From assembly GCF_000165425.1 (NCBI RefSeq), contig NW_001799166.1, forward strand, positions 473,273 through 537,272: DNA of 64,000 nt. Direction: 5' to 3'. Numbering within the stretch: the first letter of the stretch is position 1; each line of letters begins with the position of its first letter. Source of the stretch: Paramecium tetraurelia (taxonomy: Eukaryota > Ciliophora > Oligohymenophorea > Peniculida > Parameciidae). Made by a program: the position numbers and the translations under genes. Positions 36,166 through 47,792 of this stretch are shown here, piece by piece. The notes under the pieces are model-generated. The model had not been told where the DNA came from. It searched no databases and saw only the letters and a list, made by a program, of their open reading frames with translations.

Positions 36166-37420
36166 TCACTCTTATTAAACTAATTTTCCTTTTTCCCACA
36201 CTCCAACTATTTCCATCCCATCAGCTTCAATTAACACTCCTTTTCCATGTTGTTTTCCATTATGCCAAGCTCCTTTGTAGGTTTTCCCATCGGCAAAGGA
36301 GAAAACACCATAACCTTCCTTCTTATCCTCTTTATAATCGCCGACATATTTATTTCCATTCACCCAAATAAACGTACCTTTCCCATACATTTAATCCTTA
36401 GCCCATTCTCCAGTATAGACCTAACCGTCTGGCCATTTGTAGGTGCCAAATCCATCGATCTAATCTTTGAAATAGTGTCCCTCATAGCAGTTTCCATTTG
36501 ACCAAATATATTTCCCATTGCCATGTTTCATACCTCCCTAATATTGACCGGAATAAGTGTCTCCAGACACCCATTTTTCTGTTCCTTGACCATCTTTCTC
36601 ATCATCCTTCCATTCTCCTTCATACAAATTTCCTTCTGAATCTACATTTTTACCAAATCCGCATTATAAGTCATCTAGCCAATCTCCTTCCTGAAATAAA
36701 TGGATTATTAATGAATACATAATAGGAACCATCGGAACGAATCAACCTTCCTTTACCATTGGCCCCATGGTTCTACCAATACCCTTCATAATAAGTTCCA
36801 TCTGGCCAATATTAACGTCCTTTGCCTTGCTTTTATTTATTTCTCCATTGTCCAACATATATAATCCCTGTGCTAATGAATTACTAGTTTGCATAGTGAA
36901 TACAATTACATGAGGTGGTAATGAGATGCAATCATTGAATTTTTTGTTCAAATCAGGATCATATTGAAAGGGAGGGAGAGATTTTAATACTTTGTCTACC
37001 TTTGGGTTTGTTATATCTGGTTCTTTGACCTATATTGCTATATCTGAATCTGGGGCGTCGTTATTTTTAAAAAGGTAGCTGTCTGACTCTTATTAGAGAA
37101 AGCGGTGCTTTAAGGGTTCAACTTTAGTAAGGTCGTTCTTGCTAAGCATTGACTTATCGTTTAAATCAGATCTTGGTGAAGTAAACTAAATAAGGATTAG
37201 CATTTACTCCACTATTTATAAGAGGTTTGGATGAGTTTTCTTTGATTTGTATCTGGTTAGTTTGTTATTAGTGTTATTATTGTTATTGAGATTCTGAAGC
37301 TCGACGTTGCGTGTTTTATTGTGACGACAAATTTGTGCTTTATGATTATCGAGATTAGATTTGTCGTTGTTATTGTTATCTCTGAGGATGTGGCTGCTTT
37401 TTAATACATGCTGAACCCAT
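36166..37420 (-). CDS. Acylated MORN-repeat protein (about 10 repeats)
   Basis: The product is 392 residues after removing introns 37186-37207, 36884-36909 and 36691-36718. The first residues MGSACIKK fit an N-myristoylation site with a neighbouring Cys for palmitoylation. A Gln-rich disordered stretch follows. From about residue 165 about ten MORN units run to the C-terminus, with the usual Y-x-G-x-W/Y and HGxG pattern: [75 protein letters not shown] arrays are elongated beta structures found on membranes, basal bodies and the cell cortex. There is no kinase or SET domain attached. Two more genes of the same design lie at 39.5 and 51.9 kb, suggesting an expanded family anchored to the plasma or alveolar membrane (inference). 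Confidence 0.88.
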
Positions 37421-37464
37421 TCCGAATTTTAATTTATATATATTTATAGTATTTTAACTAAATA

Positions 37465-38464
37465 TCATCTGATGTACTGATTCTCATCCTTGGCTTAACT
37501 TGATTGCATCCTTGATTGATTCATCCTGGATTGTTACATAATAGCTACAAATTCTAAACCATTATCATACATTAAGTTTTACTAGTCTTGTCTAGTCTGG
37601 TTATTTCTTGGGTTTATTGGCTTTCAAGTTCTTTTCTCACATTTTGATATTTTTAAAGTAACCTAAAATATAATCTACAAAATCACTTTTCTAATTCTTG
37701 AGATCGAATTTTTCTTTATTCTTCTTATCCGCTCAATATTCTCTATGTCAGAGCATTCAACTCATTGATTTATTTCTATCTCAATTGTGTAATCAGATTT
37801 CTTATCTTCTATTACCTACATGAGGTCCACTTCTCATATTCGTCTCTTTCTTATGCCTAAATTCGAGATTGAATCATATGAGCCTCCAAATAACTAAATG
37901 CATAACACATTTTAAATACTTCTCTTATTTAGCCAATTATTCTTCAGTCTTTCTCAAACCCAAAAGCTCAGCTGAATCCTTGGGTTTTACTGGAAGTGAA
38001 TTCTCCAATTCTTCAGAAAATTATCTTAGTTCATCCTCGTGTCTTTGAAGTGTTTATTCCTTCACCTTTTGAGCCTCGTTATCAAACTCTGTCATTTTTT
38101 CATCCCAAAATGAATTAAATTAATTAAATTCCTCAAGATGTGCTTTCTCAATCTCTTATTTCTCTGAACAATGTCTATCCTTGACATCTCCTTTGTTTTT
38201 TAATTCTAATTCCTTCTTTAATTCCGCCAATCTTTTTTTGGCCTAATCTGCTTCCAAATACTTTCCAGCCTTCTCACAACTCTTTTAATGATCATATAAT
38301 ATTTGACTACTATCAATATTATTTATTACATATATTCTTCCAAATCTCCTTATTACACAGGAAGATTATTAGTGCCTTTCCTTGATGAAGTAGGTCTTTA
38401 AAATTAACTCATTATTGCAGAAAATTAGATTTTTAATATTAACGTTAAGAATTAATTTCTGCAT
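37465..38464 (-). CDS. Highly charged coiled-coil protein, unknown function
   Basis: The product is 307 residues, with introns 37894-37919, 37663-37686 (24 nt, GTGATT start, contains in-frame TGA) and 37545-37570. After about 65 mixed residues (MQKLILNVNIKNLIFCNNEL) nearly all the rest is charged helix: YDHQKSCEKAGKYLEADQAK, CSEKQEIEKAHLEEFNQFNS, WDEKMTEFDNEAQKVKEQTL, YLEAHMIQSRIQAQERDEYE and RKELESQQTQEITRLDKTSK. A Met/Arg/Ser tail ends the protein. The block ending EAHMIQSRIQAQERDEYEKW looks highly conserved and is probably the family hallmark. I do not recognise the family; length and composition suit a cytoskeletal or ciliary structural protein. The stop lies 44 bp from the start of the neighbouring MORN gene on the same strand. 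Confidence 0.72.
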
Positions 38465-38613
38465 TTATATACATATATAGTTGAAATCATTATATTTCTA
38501 AAAAGATACTTTAATTATTAGATTTATACGAAATTTTAAATCAGCATAGCATCATAATTTATGAATATCATATTAAATAATCATGTATTTTGTATCAAAA
38601 AAATTCAAATAAG

Positions 38614-38964
38614 ATGAATTATAAAAAAAAACCTTTCCAGACCTTAAATAATTTAGATGTTTAACAATTTAGATAGTTTATTCTAAAGGAAAAAGTTTAT
38701 AAAGTATATTCTTCTCAAAAATTGCATTTAAAATCTAAACTAAAGCTTTCCTCTGACACTAATCTTAAATAAGATATTAATTTTCATATATATAATGAAT
38801 TAGTCAAGTTAATTAACAAATGTTATGAATTTTAAACAAGCTACCAAAATTCTGCCTTCTATAAATCAAATTCAAGGTTGCTTAAACAAACCATAAAAGA
38901 TGAACTTAAGAAAAAATTATATCAACTTTTTAACAATAATTGCAATTGCAGTTCTGATAAATGA
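38614..38964 (+). CDS. Small basic hypothetical protein
   Basis: The product is 116 residues in one uninterrupted frame ending at TGA, with no intron. It begins MNYKKKPFQTLNNLDVQQFR and ends with an unusual Cys-containing tail (FNNNCNCSSDK). The middle is amphipathic helix (NFHIYNELVKLINKCYEFQT, LLKQTIKDELKKKLYQLF). Codon use and Lys/Gln/Asn content match the neighbours, and the flanking sequence is clearly more A+T-rich, supporting a real gene. No signal peptide, membrane span or known domain. Confidence 0.55.
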
Positions 38965-39467
38965 GTTAAAAATTAGATCTTAAATTTAATGAGAAAATAA
39001 ATAGATAATTATTCAAAGTATAAATAAAGATATCAATGTTAATTTTATTCCCTCTTAATAACGATCCAAATAATAAATAAGATAATTATAAATAATATTA
39101 ATAGGAGATACCTATGGTAGTACTCGCACAGCCTTAAACTGTGGATTAGAATGAATATTGAAAATTAGGGATCAATTCTTGAATGGTTTTTGGATTAAAA
39201 TAATTTTTATTTTTTATAATATTTGTTATTACAAAAATGAATAAATTAGTTTTCAAATATGGCCTTATTGAGTTATTCTATATTTGGAAATTGGAATCTA
39301 CAATTTGAATTAAGAATCCAAAAATAATTTAATTAATTTAATGATGAGCAATTCCAAAATAAATTTCATCAATTACTATTAAGAGATCATTCTTTGGATT
39401 TGAGATAAGTTATCATTACAAATAAATTTATTTTCAATTGCAACTAATTAATATTTATTTCTCATAA
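38965..39467. other. 503-bp gap without a supported gene
   Basis: Mostly A+T. A less AT-rich patch at about 39,100-39,205 (GGAGATACCTATGGTAGTAC and following bases) stands out but contains no frame, tRNA fold or recognised small RNA. The rest probably contains the promoter of the downstream MORN gene. Confidence 0.4.
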
Positions 39468-40656
39468 ATGGGATAAACTTGTACAATGAACACATGTTGT
39501 AAGAAGGAAGAGATTTATACTTTACGAAATTCGGCATTATCTCTCGATATCTAAATTAAAAAGTCAAAACATTCCCAATAAATCAATAAAGAATAGGAAA
39601 AAGTGGAGGATAAAAAGTAAAAAAAGAAAAGTGATACTGTTTCTGATTTAATGGTTTCCTCATAACATAGTAAGGTGTCAATAAAGCAAATCGAAAAGAA
39701 TCTTCCTATTCAAAATCAAGATGCAAACTAAAATCCTCTAATAAAAAAGAGTATGGCAACTAATGAGAGAATTAAGCTTCCAGTAAAAATGTAAAGTTTA
39801 ACTAGTTAATATTCTTGCCAAATGGCTCATCTTATGAGGGAGAATGGCTTCAAGGGAAGAGAGACGGTTATGGTAAATAATCTTGGCCAGATGGGTCAAT
39901 TTATGAAGGAGAATGGAAAGATGATAAATCTTGCGGAAAAGTAAAATGAAATATAATTAAAAATAGGGAAAATTAGTTCATGCTGACGGAGATGTGTATG
40001 AAGGAGATTGGGTTGATGATGCTACAAATGGATTAGGCACCTATGTTCATGTGAACGGAGCAAAATATCAAGGAGAGGTAAAGGATTTAACACATTAGAA
40101 AGTGGTTAAACGATAGTTAACATGGAAGAGGAATAGAGACTTGGCCAGACGGAGCCAGATATGAAGGAGATTATTAGTTTGGGAAGAAGCACGGTAAAGG
40201 GAAATTGAATTTTGCTGATGGTTCTTTTTATCAAGGTAGGCCTAGGATATTATATTTAGGTGAATTTAAAAATAATGAAATCTAAGGTGTTGGAAATTAT
40301 CAATGGTCAGATGGGAGGTAGTATGTTGGATAATGGAGTAAAAATAAAATGCATGGCAAGGGAGAAATAAAGTGGTCAGATGGGCGACAATATACTGGAG
40401 TATTTTAGTGTTAATAAGCTAGGAATATGAAAACGATAAGAAACATGGCAAAGGAGTGTTTATTTGGTAAGATGGAAGGAAATATATTGGAATTTGGTAG
40501 GGAGGCAAATAACAAGGAGTTGGAATTTATTATTCGACTGATAATGTAATGAGAATTGGAGAGTGGATAGAAGGAAAGAGAGTTAGATGGTATAATAAGG
40601 AAGAGATAAATGAATTGGAAAGAAAAGGTGTTCTCGACGAACTGAGAAATTAATGA
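39468..40656 (+). CDS. Acylated MORN-repeat protein (second copy, about 10 repeats)
   Basis: The product is 355 residues after removing introns 39783-39805, 39941-39966, 40078-40102 (ends AAAG), 40236-40259 (24 nt, in frame, no stop) and 40400-40422. I chose the ATG at 39468, which gives [15 protein letters not shown], a myristoylation/palmitoylation-type start. The next in-frame ATG (39486) would lose the Gly2. Residues about 15-100 are Lys/Ser/Gln-rich. MORN units follow: [72 protein letters not shown]. Each splice join lands inside a repeat and restores its periodicity, which is strong internal support. The C-terminus is a short charged helix ([18 protein letters not shown]). Confidence 0.87.
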
Positions 40657-40683
40657 TTATATATTTATATTTAACTACATTAC

Positions 40684-42430
40684 TCATTTGAACTTATTTA
40701 ATAAAGTTTATATGTCAATACTTTTCCTATCAGTCGGATCAAAAATTTATTCTCTGTTTTATTTGTGTTTTTTGGCTGCTCTTAAGGGATTTCCTGCAAA
40801 GGCTTCATCTAATCCAACTAATTCTGAGATGGGATCAGGCTAGTTTATATATGAAATCGTTTACAGTAAATGATTGTTAAACCTAGGCAGTTTATGGTCG
40901 CTTTAATTTTGACTTTTCCAAAGGCTTTTATTTGATAGACAAACTTAATAATCTATTTTCATCAGGTTCTTCGAGGAGATCCTTGTCTAGTTAATATTTA
41001 ACCTTTTCTTCTAAATCCTTCAACTCCTCTACTTTAATGAGCTAAGAGTGATTAATTTAAAAATACGTCAAATTTAGAGTCCATCATTTCTGCTATATCG
41101 TAAAGTTATTTAATTTGACTTGTCTCTGAAAATATCTAGGATTCTGTTGGTATATCATTTTCGTCAATGTAGATTTCAGTAGCTGGTAGTTTTTCATATA
41201 GTTTATCCCTTAATTAATCATCTCTGATTATTGGATTTGAACTAATTATCAATTATTGTAAATTTAAGGATTCTAAATAATCAATTTGGGATTCGTCAGC
41301 CAATTCATTACCTTCAATGTCCAAAATGGATATCTTTTCATGAAATGCTAACGGACTTATATCTTTGATATTATTAAAAGAACAATAAAATTCTAATAAA
41401 TTTGGCATACTCATAATTCCTAAAAGTACGATTAAATATAATAGTTGTACCAGAGATATCAGTTAATTTTGAATTGCTAATCCATAGAATTTGTAAGTTT
41501 CTCAATTTAGTTCCTAACAATCTCAACGATTCAACCTAGGAGTGATTCAATTTAAGTTCTTGTAAATTTGATAAGTATTCTCCTAACATATATAATGAAT
41601 CATTCATAGTATTGAATCTAAATTAAATGGATGTGATTTATTCAAACTAATTCTAGGTTTAATTTGTTAGATATATGTACTTCATTCTTTTTCGTAATTT
41701 CTTATAAAGTATCTATGTCCATAGTATCGTATATTGTGTCATCGATTTTTCTTTTGGCAATTTAGAATTGAAATACAGGTTCAGATACTGGAGATTCTTA
41801 ATTTTTAATTAGAGATAATTTCTTTGTTTCGACTTCTTCATCTTTTTTGATTTCAATTTTTTTTCCATGTAATGAGGATCTTCTAATTATTGAAGGCTTC
41901 GTTACTAAAGAGTTATTGAGACTTTATTCTTGATTTTGTAGGATAGACTTTTCTTCATCCTATTGTTGCTATTTTGTAGATGACAACCTTTTTAATGCGA
42001 AAATAGGGGGTTTTTATTCTTTGGTTTCTATTGATAATTGTTCTGTATTCTTTTAGAGTTTTTTAATCATTAAAGGTCTTGTAGGTTAGGCAGATGTAAT
42101 TCTGTTTGTTATAATGGATTGCTTTAGTTGGGAAACCTTACTTTAATCTAATAATTTAGAAGAATTAATAGAAGAAGGAGGCTTAGATGAATTCGGTGTT
42201 CCCGTCTCTTTATAGAAATTGGATGTAGCAGTGGACATTGCATCGAGTTTACTTTTCTTCATGTTTTCTTGCCTATCGCCAACCTGTCTTACTCTAAAAT
42301 TTCCCTTATAGTCATCACTGATGAATTCTTCTGGAGCAACTTTCCTACTTTTCTCTTCTTAATATTTTTGAACAAAACTTTGTGCTAATGACTCCTCTAG
42401 TCTATCTAATAATTTTTAGTTTAATTTCAT
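40684..42430 (-). CDS. SDS22-type leucine-rich-repeat protein
   Basis: The product is 545 residues, with introns 41653-41680, 41420-41450 (31 nt), 41042-41066 and 40840-40864. The N-terminal half is Ser/Lys-rich and disordered (KETGTPNSSKPPSSINSSKL). From about residue 260 there are SDS22-like leucine-rich repeats: LSNLQELKLNHSQVESLRLL, LRNLQILWISNSKLTDISGI, MPNLLEFYCSFNNIKDISPL and LNLQQLIISSNPIIRDD. An LRR-cap-like segment and a charged coil follow (VEELKDLEEKVKYQLDKDLL). SDS22-type LRRs bind partners such as PP1 or dynein components, and many ciliate versions are axonemal. Subfamily not assigned. The gene converges with the upstream MORN gene, leaving 27 bp between stops. Confidence 0.82.
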
Positions 42431-42494
42431 TCAAATTTTATTATTTACACTAACAAGTTTCATTTATATAATTATTTTATTAACTGCCACTCAC

Positions 42495-43654
42495 ATGAGT
42501 TAATTAACAACAAACAAAGGAAATATCTATGATGAAAATGCCATGACAGATTAAAAAGGGAAGATCAAATCATAAACTTTATAAGTCTTTGTATCACCAA
42601 ATGAGCAACCGACACTTTTGAGTTAGAATTTTGTATATGATGGATTCAATACTCCAAAAGTATGAATAAAATACTATTTAGATCCCATGTTTGTATCATA
42701 AGGGGAATATTTTAACCAACTTTTGTTCATGCATTCACTGTTTGCTTCCATTATGTCCACAATGTGTAGAAGAGCATATTATAAAACATAAGGTAGAATA
42801 GACTGCAAATAAAATTGAATGTTTAGAAAATGTCCTTAATACTGTGTATAAAAATATTGTTCAAGAAAGTTTAAATATAATCCTAATTTAAATAGCTAAT
42901 TTCTTTGCCAAAAGTTACTTTGATTTGAAAAACAATGTAGATAGTATGACTTTTGCAACTGATAATACAATCAATAAATTACTTGATATTTAAACTCGTA
43001 TAATTAGAGTCGTAGAACAATTCTTCAAGTCTTTGATTAATGATGTTCAAAATAAGCAAAAAAAGAATTAATAAAATTAAGAGAAGGATGCTGAATCACT
43101 CAAACAGTTGGTATCATTTGTAAATGATTTTCTAGGTGTAATAAAGATGGTCATCCCATGTTACATTTTTGGAAACTTTGAATTCTGAAAGTAGTATGAC
43201 ATCAGTCATTCAATTTTTTGGTACATCTTTAATTGAAGACAATCAGAAATATTTCAATATCTTGGATGAATACTCAAACAGATTTGAATAGATTACATCA
43301 GACATCATTTTCCATTAAGAAAAAGCGTAATTCATAATGATTATATCGTATAGAATAGAAATTGCTGCTCATTTAAGTCACATAATCAAGATTAGACATA
43401 ATGATGTACCAGAATTCATTAAAATCCACACTCTACCAAGTCCTAATATTTCAGATGCTGTCTCCTTCCATTCCAAGGCTCCTAGTCATATCAAACCTTC
43501 ATAACCCCTATACCCATCAATCTAGTAGTCAGCCTTCACTCCCCCCTAACATGTCATCACAGGAGCCACGAGAATACTCGACAGTGGCACATTTTACACA
43601 GACAAACGTTACACAGACTCATTGAATAGGCTTCCATAGTATTAAATGAGATGA
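42495..43654 (+). CDS. B-box-like zinc-finger and coiled-coil protein
   Basis: The product is 370 residues after removing introns 42660-42681 (22 nt) and 43111-43135 (25 nt). Residues about 55-95 hold a Cys/His cluster of B-box spacing: CLYHKGNILTNFCSCIHC, then LCPQCVEEHIIKHK. A long helical region follows (LENVLNTVYKNIVQESLNII, LDIQTRIIRVVEQFFKSLIN, FLETLNSESSMTSVIQFFGT, EKAQFIMIISYRIEIAAHLS). The C-terminal 80 residues are Pro/Ser-rich. This order resembles TRIM-type proteins without a RING finger. Many ciliates carry such B-box/coiled-coil proteins, and no function is known. The first intron falls immediately before the zinc cluster. Confidence 0.72.
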
Positions 43655-43743
43655 TGAATTTTTCATATGTAACATAAGACTATACTTATTTACATCTTAT
43701 TAATAATTAATTATTGGTTATAATATTCATTTCTAATTAATTT

Positions 43744-46700
43744 ATGAAGAAAAATGTTGGAAGTTCTAGTACTCCAAATTCTAAAAAGAAATTGACTATG
43801 GATTTTTAATAGGATTAATCCTAATAATAACCATAAACTAGTTAATTCATTTCAATAGAAGATCAATCTCAAGGGGATTAGCCTAAAGTAAAAAGTCTAT
43901 TAATTAAAATAGAATGATGAATCCATAATTAACAATGATTTTACTTAAGCTTGCAGCACTAACTTAGTCTAATAAGAAAATCAAGACAATTTAGATAATC
44001 AAATGGGAGATACAAATGATGATGATGCTAAAATTAATGCAGATTCAAATATTGTAAATTCTGGCGAAACAGATAAATTAAATCTAATTAACCATCAAAT
44101 TGAAAATAATCTAATCAATGAGATTTCATAAAATGAATCAATCGTTGTGCAAAATTAAAATCCAGATTAATATTAAAATCTAAAATAAGAAAGTATTTAA
44201 CATAATTATAACAGAAAGTCAATATTTTAATCCCCTAGAAAACGAAGATACAATTCAACAGACCAAGAAAGAAAGACAGTAATTTAGTAATAAAAAAAAA
44301 ATCACTATTGAAATAAATAATGACGAAATTGATATTTACAAATAAGATATTGATTCGGCATAGTAAATTAATTCCTAACTCTCTTTGAGACTGCAATAAG
44401 AATAAACCAATAATTTAGTATAATAATAAGATATAGAAGGTAGTTTAGAAGATAATCAAGAATAGAAGTTAATCCAACTAGAAGATATTATCGAAAATGA
44501 CCTGAAAATGTAAACTTAAATTGCAGAAGGTGATAGGTAAGATGTAGAAGTGGATAATTGCGATAAAACAGAAGAAAATAACTGCCAAGAATCAATTGAA
44601 GAGGATACTAAAAATGTAAATACTTAAATCATTTCTGAATAATTACGATAAATAGAAAAGGGATCATCAGAGCAGGGTGAACATTTACCTGATTTGAGCT
44701 AAGAAATAAAATAGGATAATTAAGAAGTAGAATAATAATAATCAAATTAAATATAGATAGAGGATTATTAGAATATTTCTGAGGAGGAGCTTTAGTAGAA
44801 TTGTTTTAAAAGGGAAAACTCTTTTGAAAATGAAAAAAAAGGAGAATTAGAATAATTAGACGAATTAATTAATGAAGATGCATCGTAAGAGATTGTAAAG
44901 GCTAAAACTGATGAAGCAAGCATTAATTAACAAGAGAACAACGAAATTAAAGAAGATAATGAATCTAAATCTTCTGATAAAATTATATAAGAAACACAAA
45001 AATCTATAGAATAGCCTAATCTATTAGAAGATGATACAGAAATGAAATAAGAAAGTTAAGATAGAGTTTAAGAATCTTAGTGTAATAAAAAGGAATTAAC
45101 AACGGAAGTTGAGGATAACAAATAATCTTAAAATTAAGATAAGGATGAATAACATAATTAGGATGAAAATTAAGAAAATAGTTAATGTGAAATTTAATAA
45201 AATAGTTAAAGTGAGGATGAATAAAATAAATAGGATGAATACAAGGGAAATAGTTAAGGTGAAGAGGAATAAAAATATAGTTAAAATGAAAATAGACTCA
45301 ATAGTTCAGATGATAAATAATTCTAATTCGCTGATTCAACAGATTAGAAAAAATCTATTAGAGAAAGCAATCTTTAAATTATTTAGGTTGATGAAGAAAA
45401 CAGAGAAGAAAATTAAATTGAGATTAATGAAGATTAAGGAGAAAGCAATCTATCAAAAATTAATGAAGTATGTTTATATGATAATTTATTATCATAAGAG
45501 GATGATCCTTCAAAAGAAGTTTAGTAGGATGAAGAAATTATCATTTAAGCATAATTTGAATAATTGTAATTGAGTGAAAATTTAATATAATCATAAACTA
45601 AATAAGAAGAAGAATAATAGCAAATCATAGTTAAAAATGAGGAGGAAGAAATCTTTGATAAGATCAATAACTTAGAATATTAAGATAAGGATATTAGGGT
45701 CTTAATTGAGGATCAAAATATCTTATTAGACAAATAGGAATCAAATTATTAAGAAATTTTTTCATAAAAAGAGTTTTATTAAGAAAGCTAATAGGAAGTA
45801 GAAAAAACAAATTTAAATAATAATTCTAATTAATAACACTCAGATAATTCAGAAGATATATGTGAATAGCTACAGAAACTAACAATATAGGACATTGAGA
45901 GTGAGAATGAGTAAGAAATTGATTTAAATAATAATCATATTTAATAATAAGTGAACTTAGAGGATATTGAAACAAACAAATAATGTATCTTCTAAGAAGA
46001 TGTTAACCTGCAACTTGAGTAAACAAAGCTACAAAGCGAAAATAATTAAGAGGAACATTAAGAACCAACTTAATGTGAAGAAGATTAAGGATTTTGTAAT
46101 AAAGAAATAATTGAAGCAGAGAATAGTCCAAAAATAGAATAAAAGACAGTAATGCTCAATTTAAATTGCAATGATGAAGAAATGGAATAAATATAATAAT
46201 AAGCTAAAAATGTTTTTTAACCATAAATTAATAATTTTTCTTAATAAAACGAAAAAATGGATTAGGACATCGAGTAGACTGAAGATCATTAGATGAACTC
46301 AAACTCCTAACAAAATGAAGAGGGAACCCTAAGCAAAAATTAATAAGATTCAGACCTTACAAATGACTTAATTAATAATCAGCCTGAATCAAACCAAAAA
46401 AAATAATCCATTAAATTAATTGACCATTCCGAACAAAACAAAGACTCTTAGTAAGAGGAAAACATTTTGAAATCACAGAAACACGAAGAAAAATAAGGAG
46501 ATGAGCGTCAGAATGTAACATTTTCTTCTCAAAAAAAAAGTGATTCATAAAAAGAAGGTTACTTTCTTTCTCAAAGCAAAATCCAATTTTATGAGGATTC
46601 TTTAAATTAGAATCAATTTAATACTAGCTTATCACAAAATCAAAAAGAATACAATTCTTCAAAAAGTAACGATCAGACTAATTTTGATTTGGGACATGCA

Positions 46701-47645
46701 GAATAATATAGGGATACTTATTTCAATTAAAACTCAGACGATTTACAAGAGTAGAGGAAATAAAAGATAAGAGACTTAAAATAATAAATTGATTAGGCTG
46801 AAAGCGAAATCATAGAGAAAGATTAAGAAATATAATAAAATTAAGAAATGATTACTAATTTTGAAACCTTTGTTTTGGGAAATACCAATCCTGAAGAGTT
46901 TGAGAAGATTATATTGTCCGAAAGGAATTTCGAAACCGAAAATTTATTGATTACCCTTTTGATTAATAAATTAAGAGAATTTATACAAGAATTTTAAAAT
47001 TCAATCATTGATTTAATAAATAGATTTGATGGTAAAACAGAAATAGAGAAAGATGAAGAATACGATAGAGATAGAGAAACAAAAGATCATGAAAAGCATT
47101 TACAAGTGATCTCTAATGAGTTCAAGAAATTTAAACAAAAAAAACAATAAAAAAAGGAAATAAACGATAATAAAAATTAAGTTGTTATTTAAAATTTGGG
47201 TGAAGCTGATTAGAAAATAATCAATGAAGAACTCAATACACTCATTTTCAATATTATTGGATAAACAAAGTTGTTAAGGGATAGTTTGTAAAAGAATTGT
47301 TGTCTTCTTGTTAAATTCAATTGTGAAGTGTATAATGGTCTATAAGGAATGTCCAAAAACATCAAATAACTTGAATAAATTAGAAGGCTAACTAATTCAG
47401 TTAAATTAACAACTTAACACTACTAATCTATTATTAATGATTAAATTGATTTGTAAGAGGCTAAGGATGATAATAATCACATATTACTGTTAGATTTGTT
47501 GAAATAGCTAATACATAAACAAGAATAAGCATTTTAGTTTCAATAATTATTTACAAATTATTTATCTGAAAGGATTGATCTTGTTCATTAAAGCGAAGAA
47601 AATTTAAGGGAGGATATGGCTAAAAGATTACAAACTTTCAATTGA
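43744..47645 (+). CDS. 1284-residue Gln/Glu/Asn-rich low-complexity protein
   Basis: Introns at 43888-43912 (25 nt) and 44193-44214 (22 nt); the rest is one frame to TGA at 47643-47645. Roughly the first 1000 residues are low-complexity acidic sequence with dense TAA/TAG (Gln), Glu, Asn, Asp and Ser; short imperfect motifs such as ENSQ, DEQNKQD and NSQGEEEQ recur near 45.1-45.3 kb. The C-terminal 270 residues are an ordered helical domain (VLGNTNPEFEKIILSERNF-like start, LLITLLINKLREFIQEFQ, LIFNIIGQTKLLRDSLQKNC, LLLDLLKQLIHKQEQAF). There is no membrane span or signal. An ordered C-terminal helical head on a huge disordered tail suggests a scaffold. In the standard code this gene would look like dozens of fragments. 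Confidence 0.78.
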
Positions 47646-47792
47646 TATTAAATTATTAATATTTTTCACAAGCAAATCTTTATGATTCCTACTCTTGGTA
47701 ATTATTAGAAATGCAAAGTTTTAATTCATAAGTTTTTTAATATGGATTTCTATATTGAATTAATTTATTTAATTTATTATTAAATTTCTCAA

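Noticed and set aside
36132-36722. Plus-strand frames opposite the first MORN gene
   Set aside because: They are antisense to ten well-formed MORN repeats and have no support of their own.
39100-39205. U1 snRNA-like GGAGATACC stretch
   Set aside because: No 5' splice-site-pairing leader (ACUUACCU) precedes it and the downstream stems do not fit U1.
45109-45573. 154-codon Lys/Ile/Met-rich plus-strand frame
   Set aside because: It is the +1 shadow of the Gln/Glu/Asn-rich protein, arising from repeated GATGAATAA-like codons; composition is biologically odd and the overlapped frame is intact.
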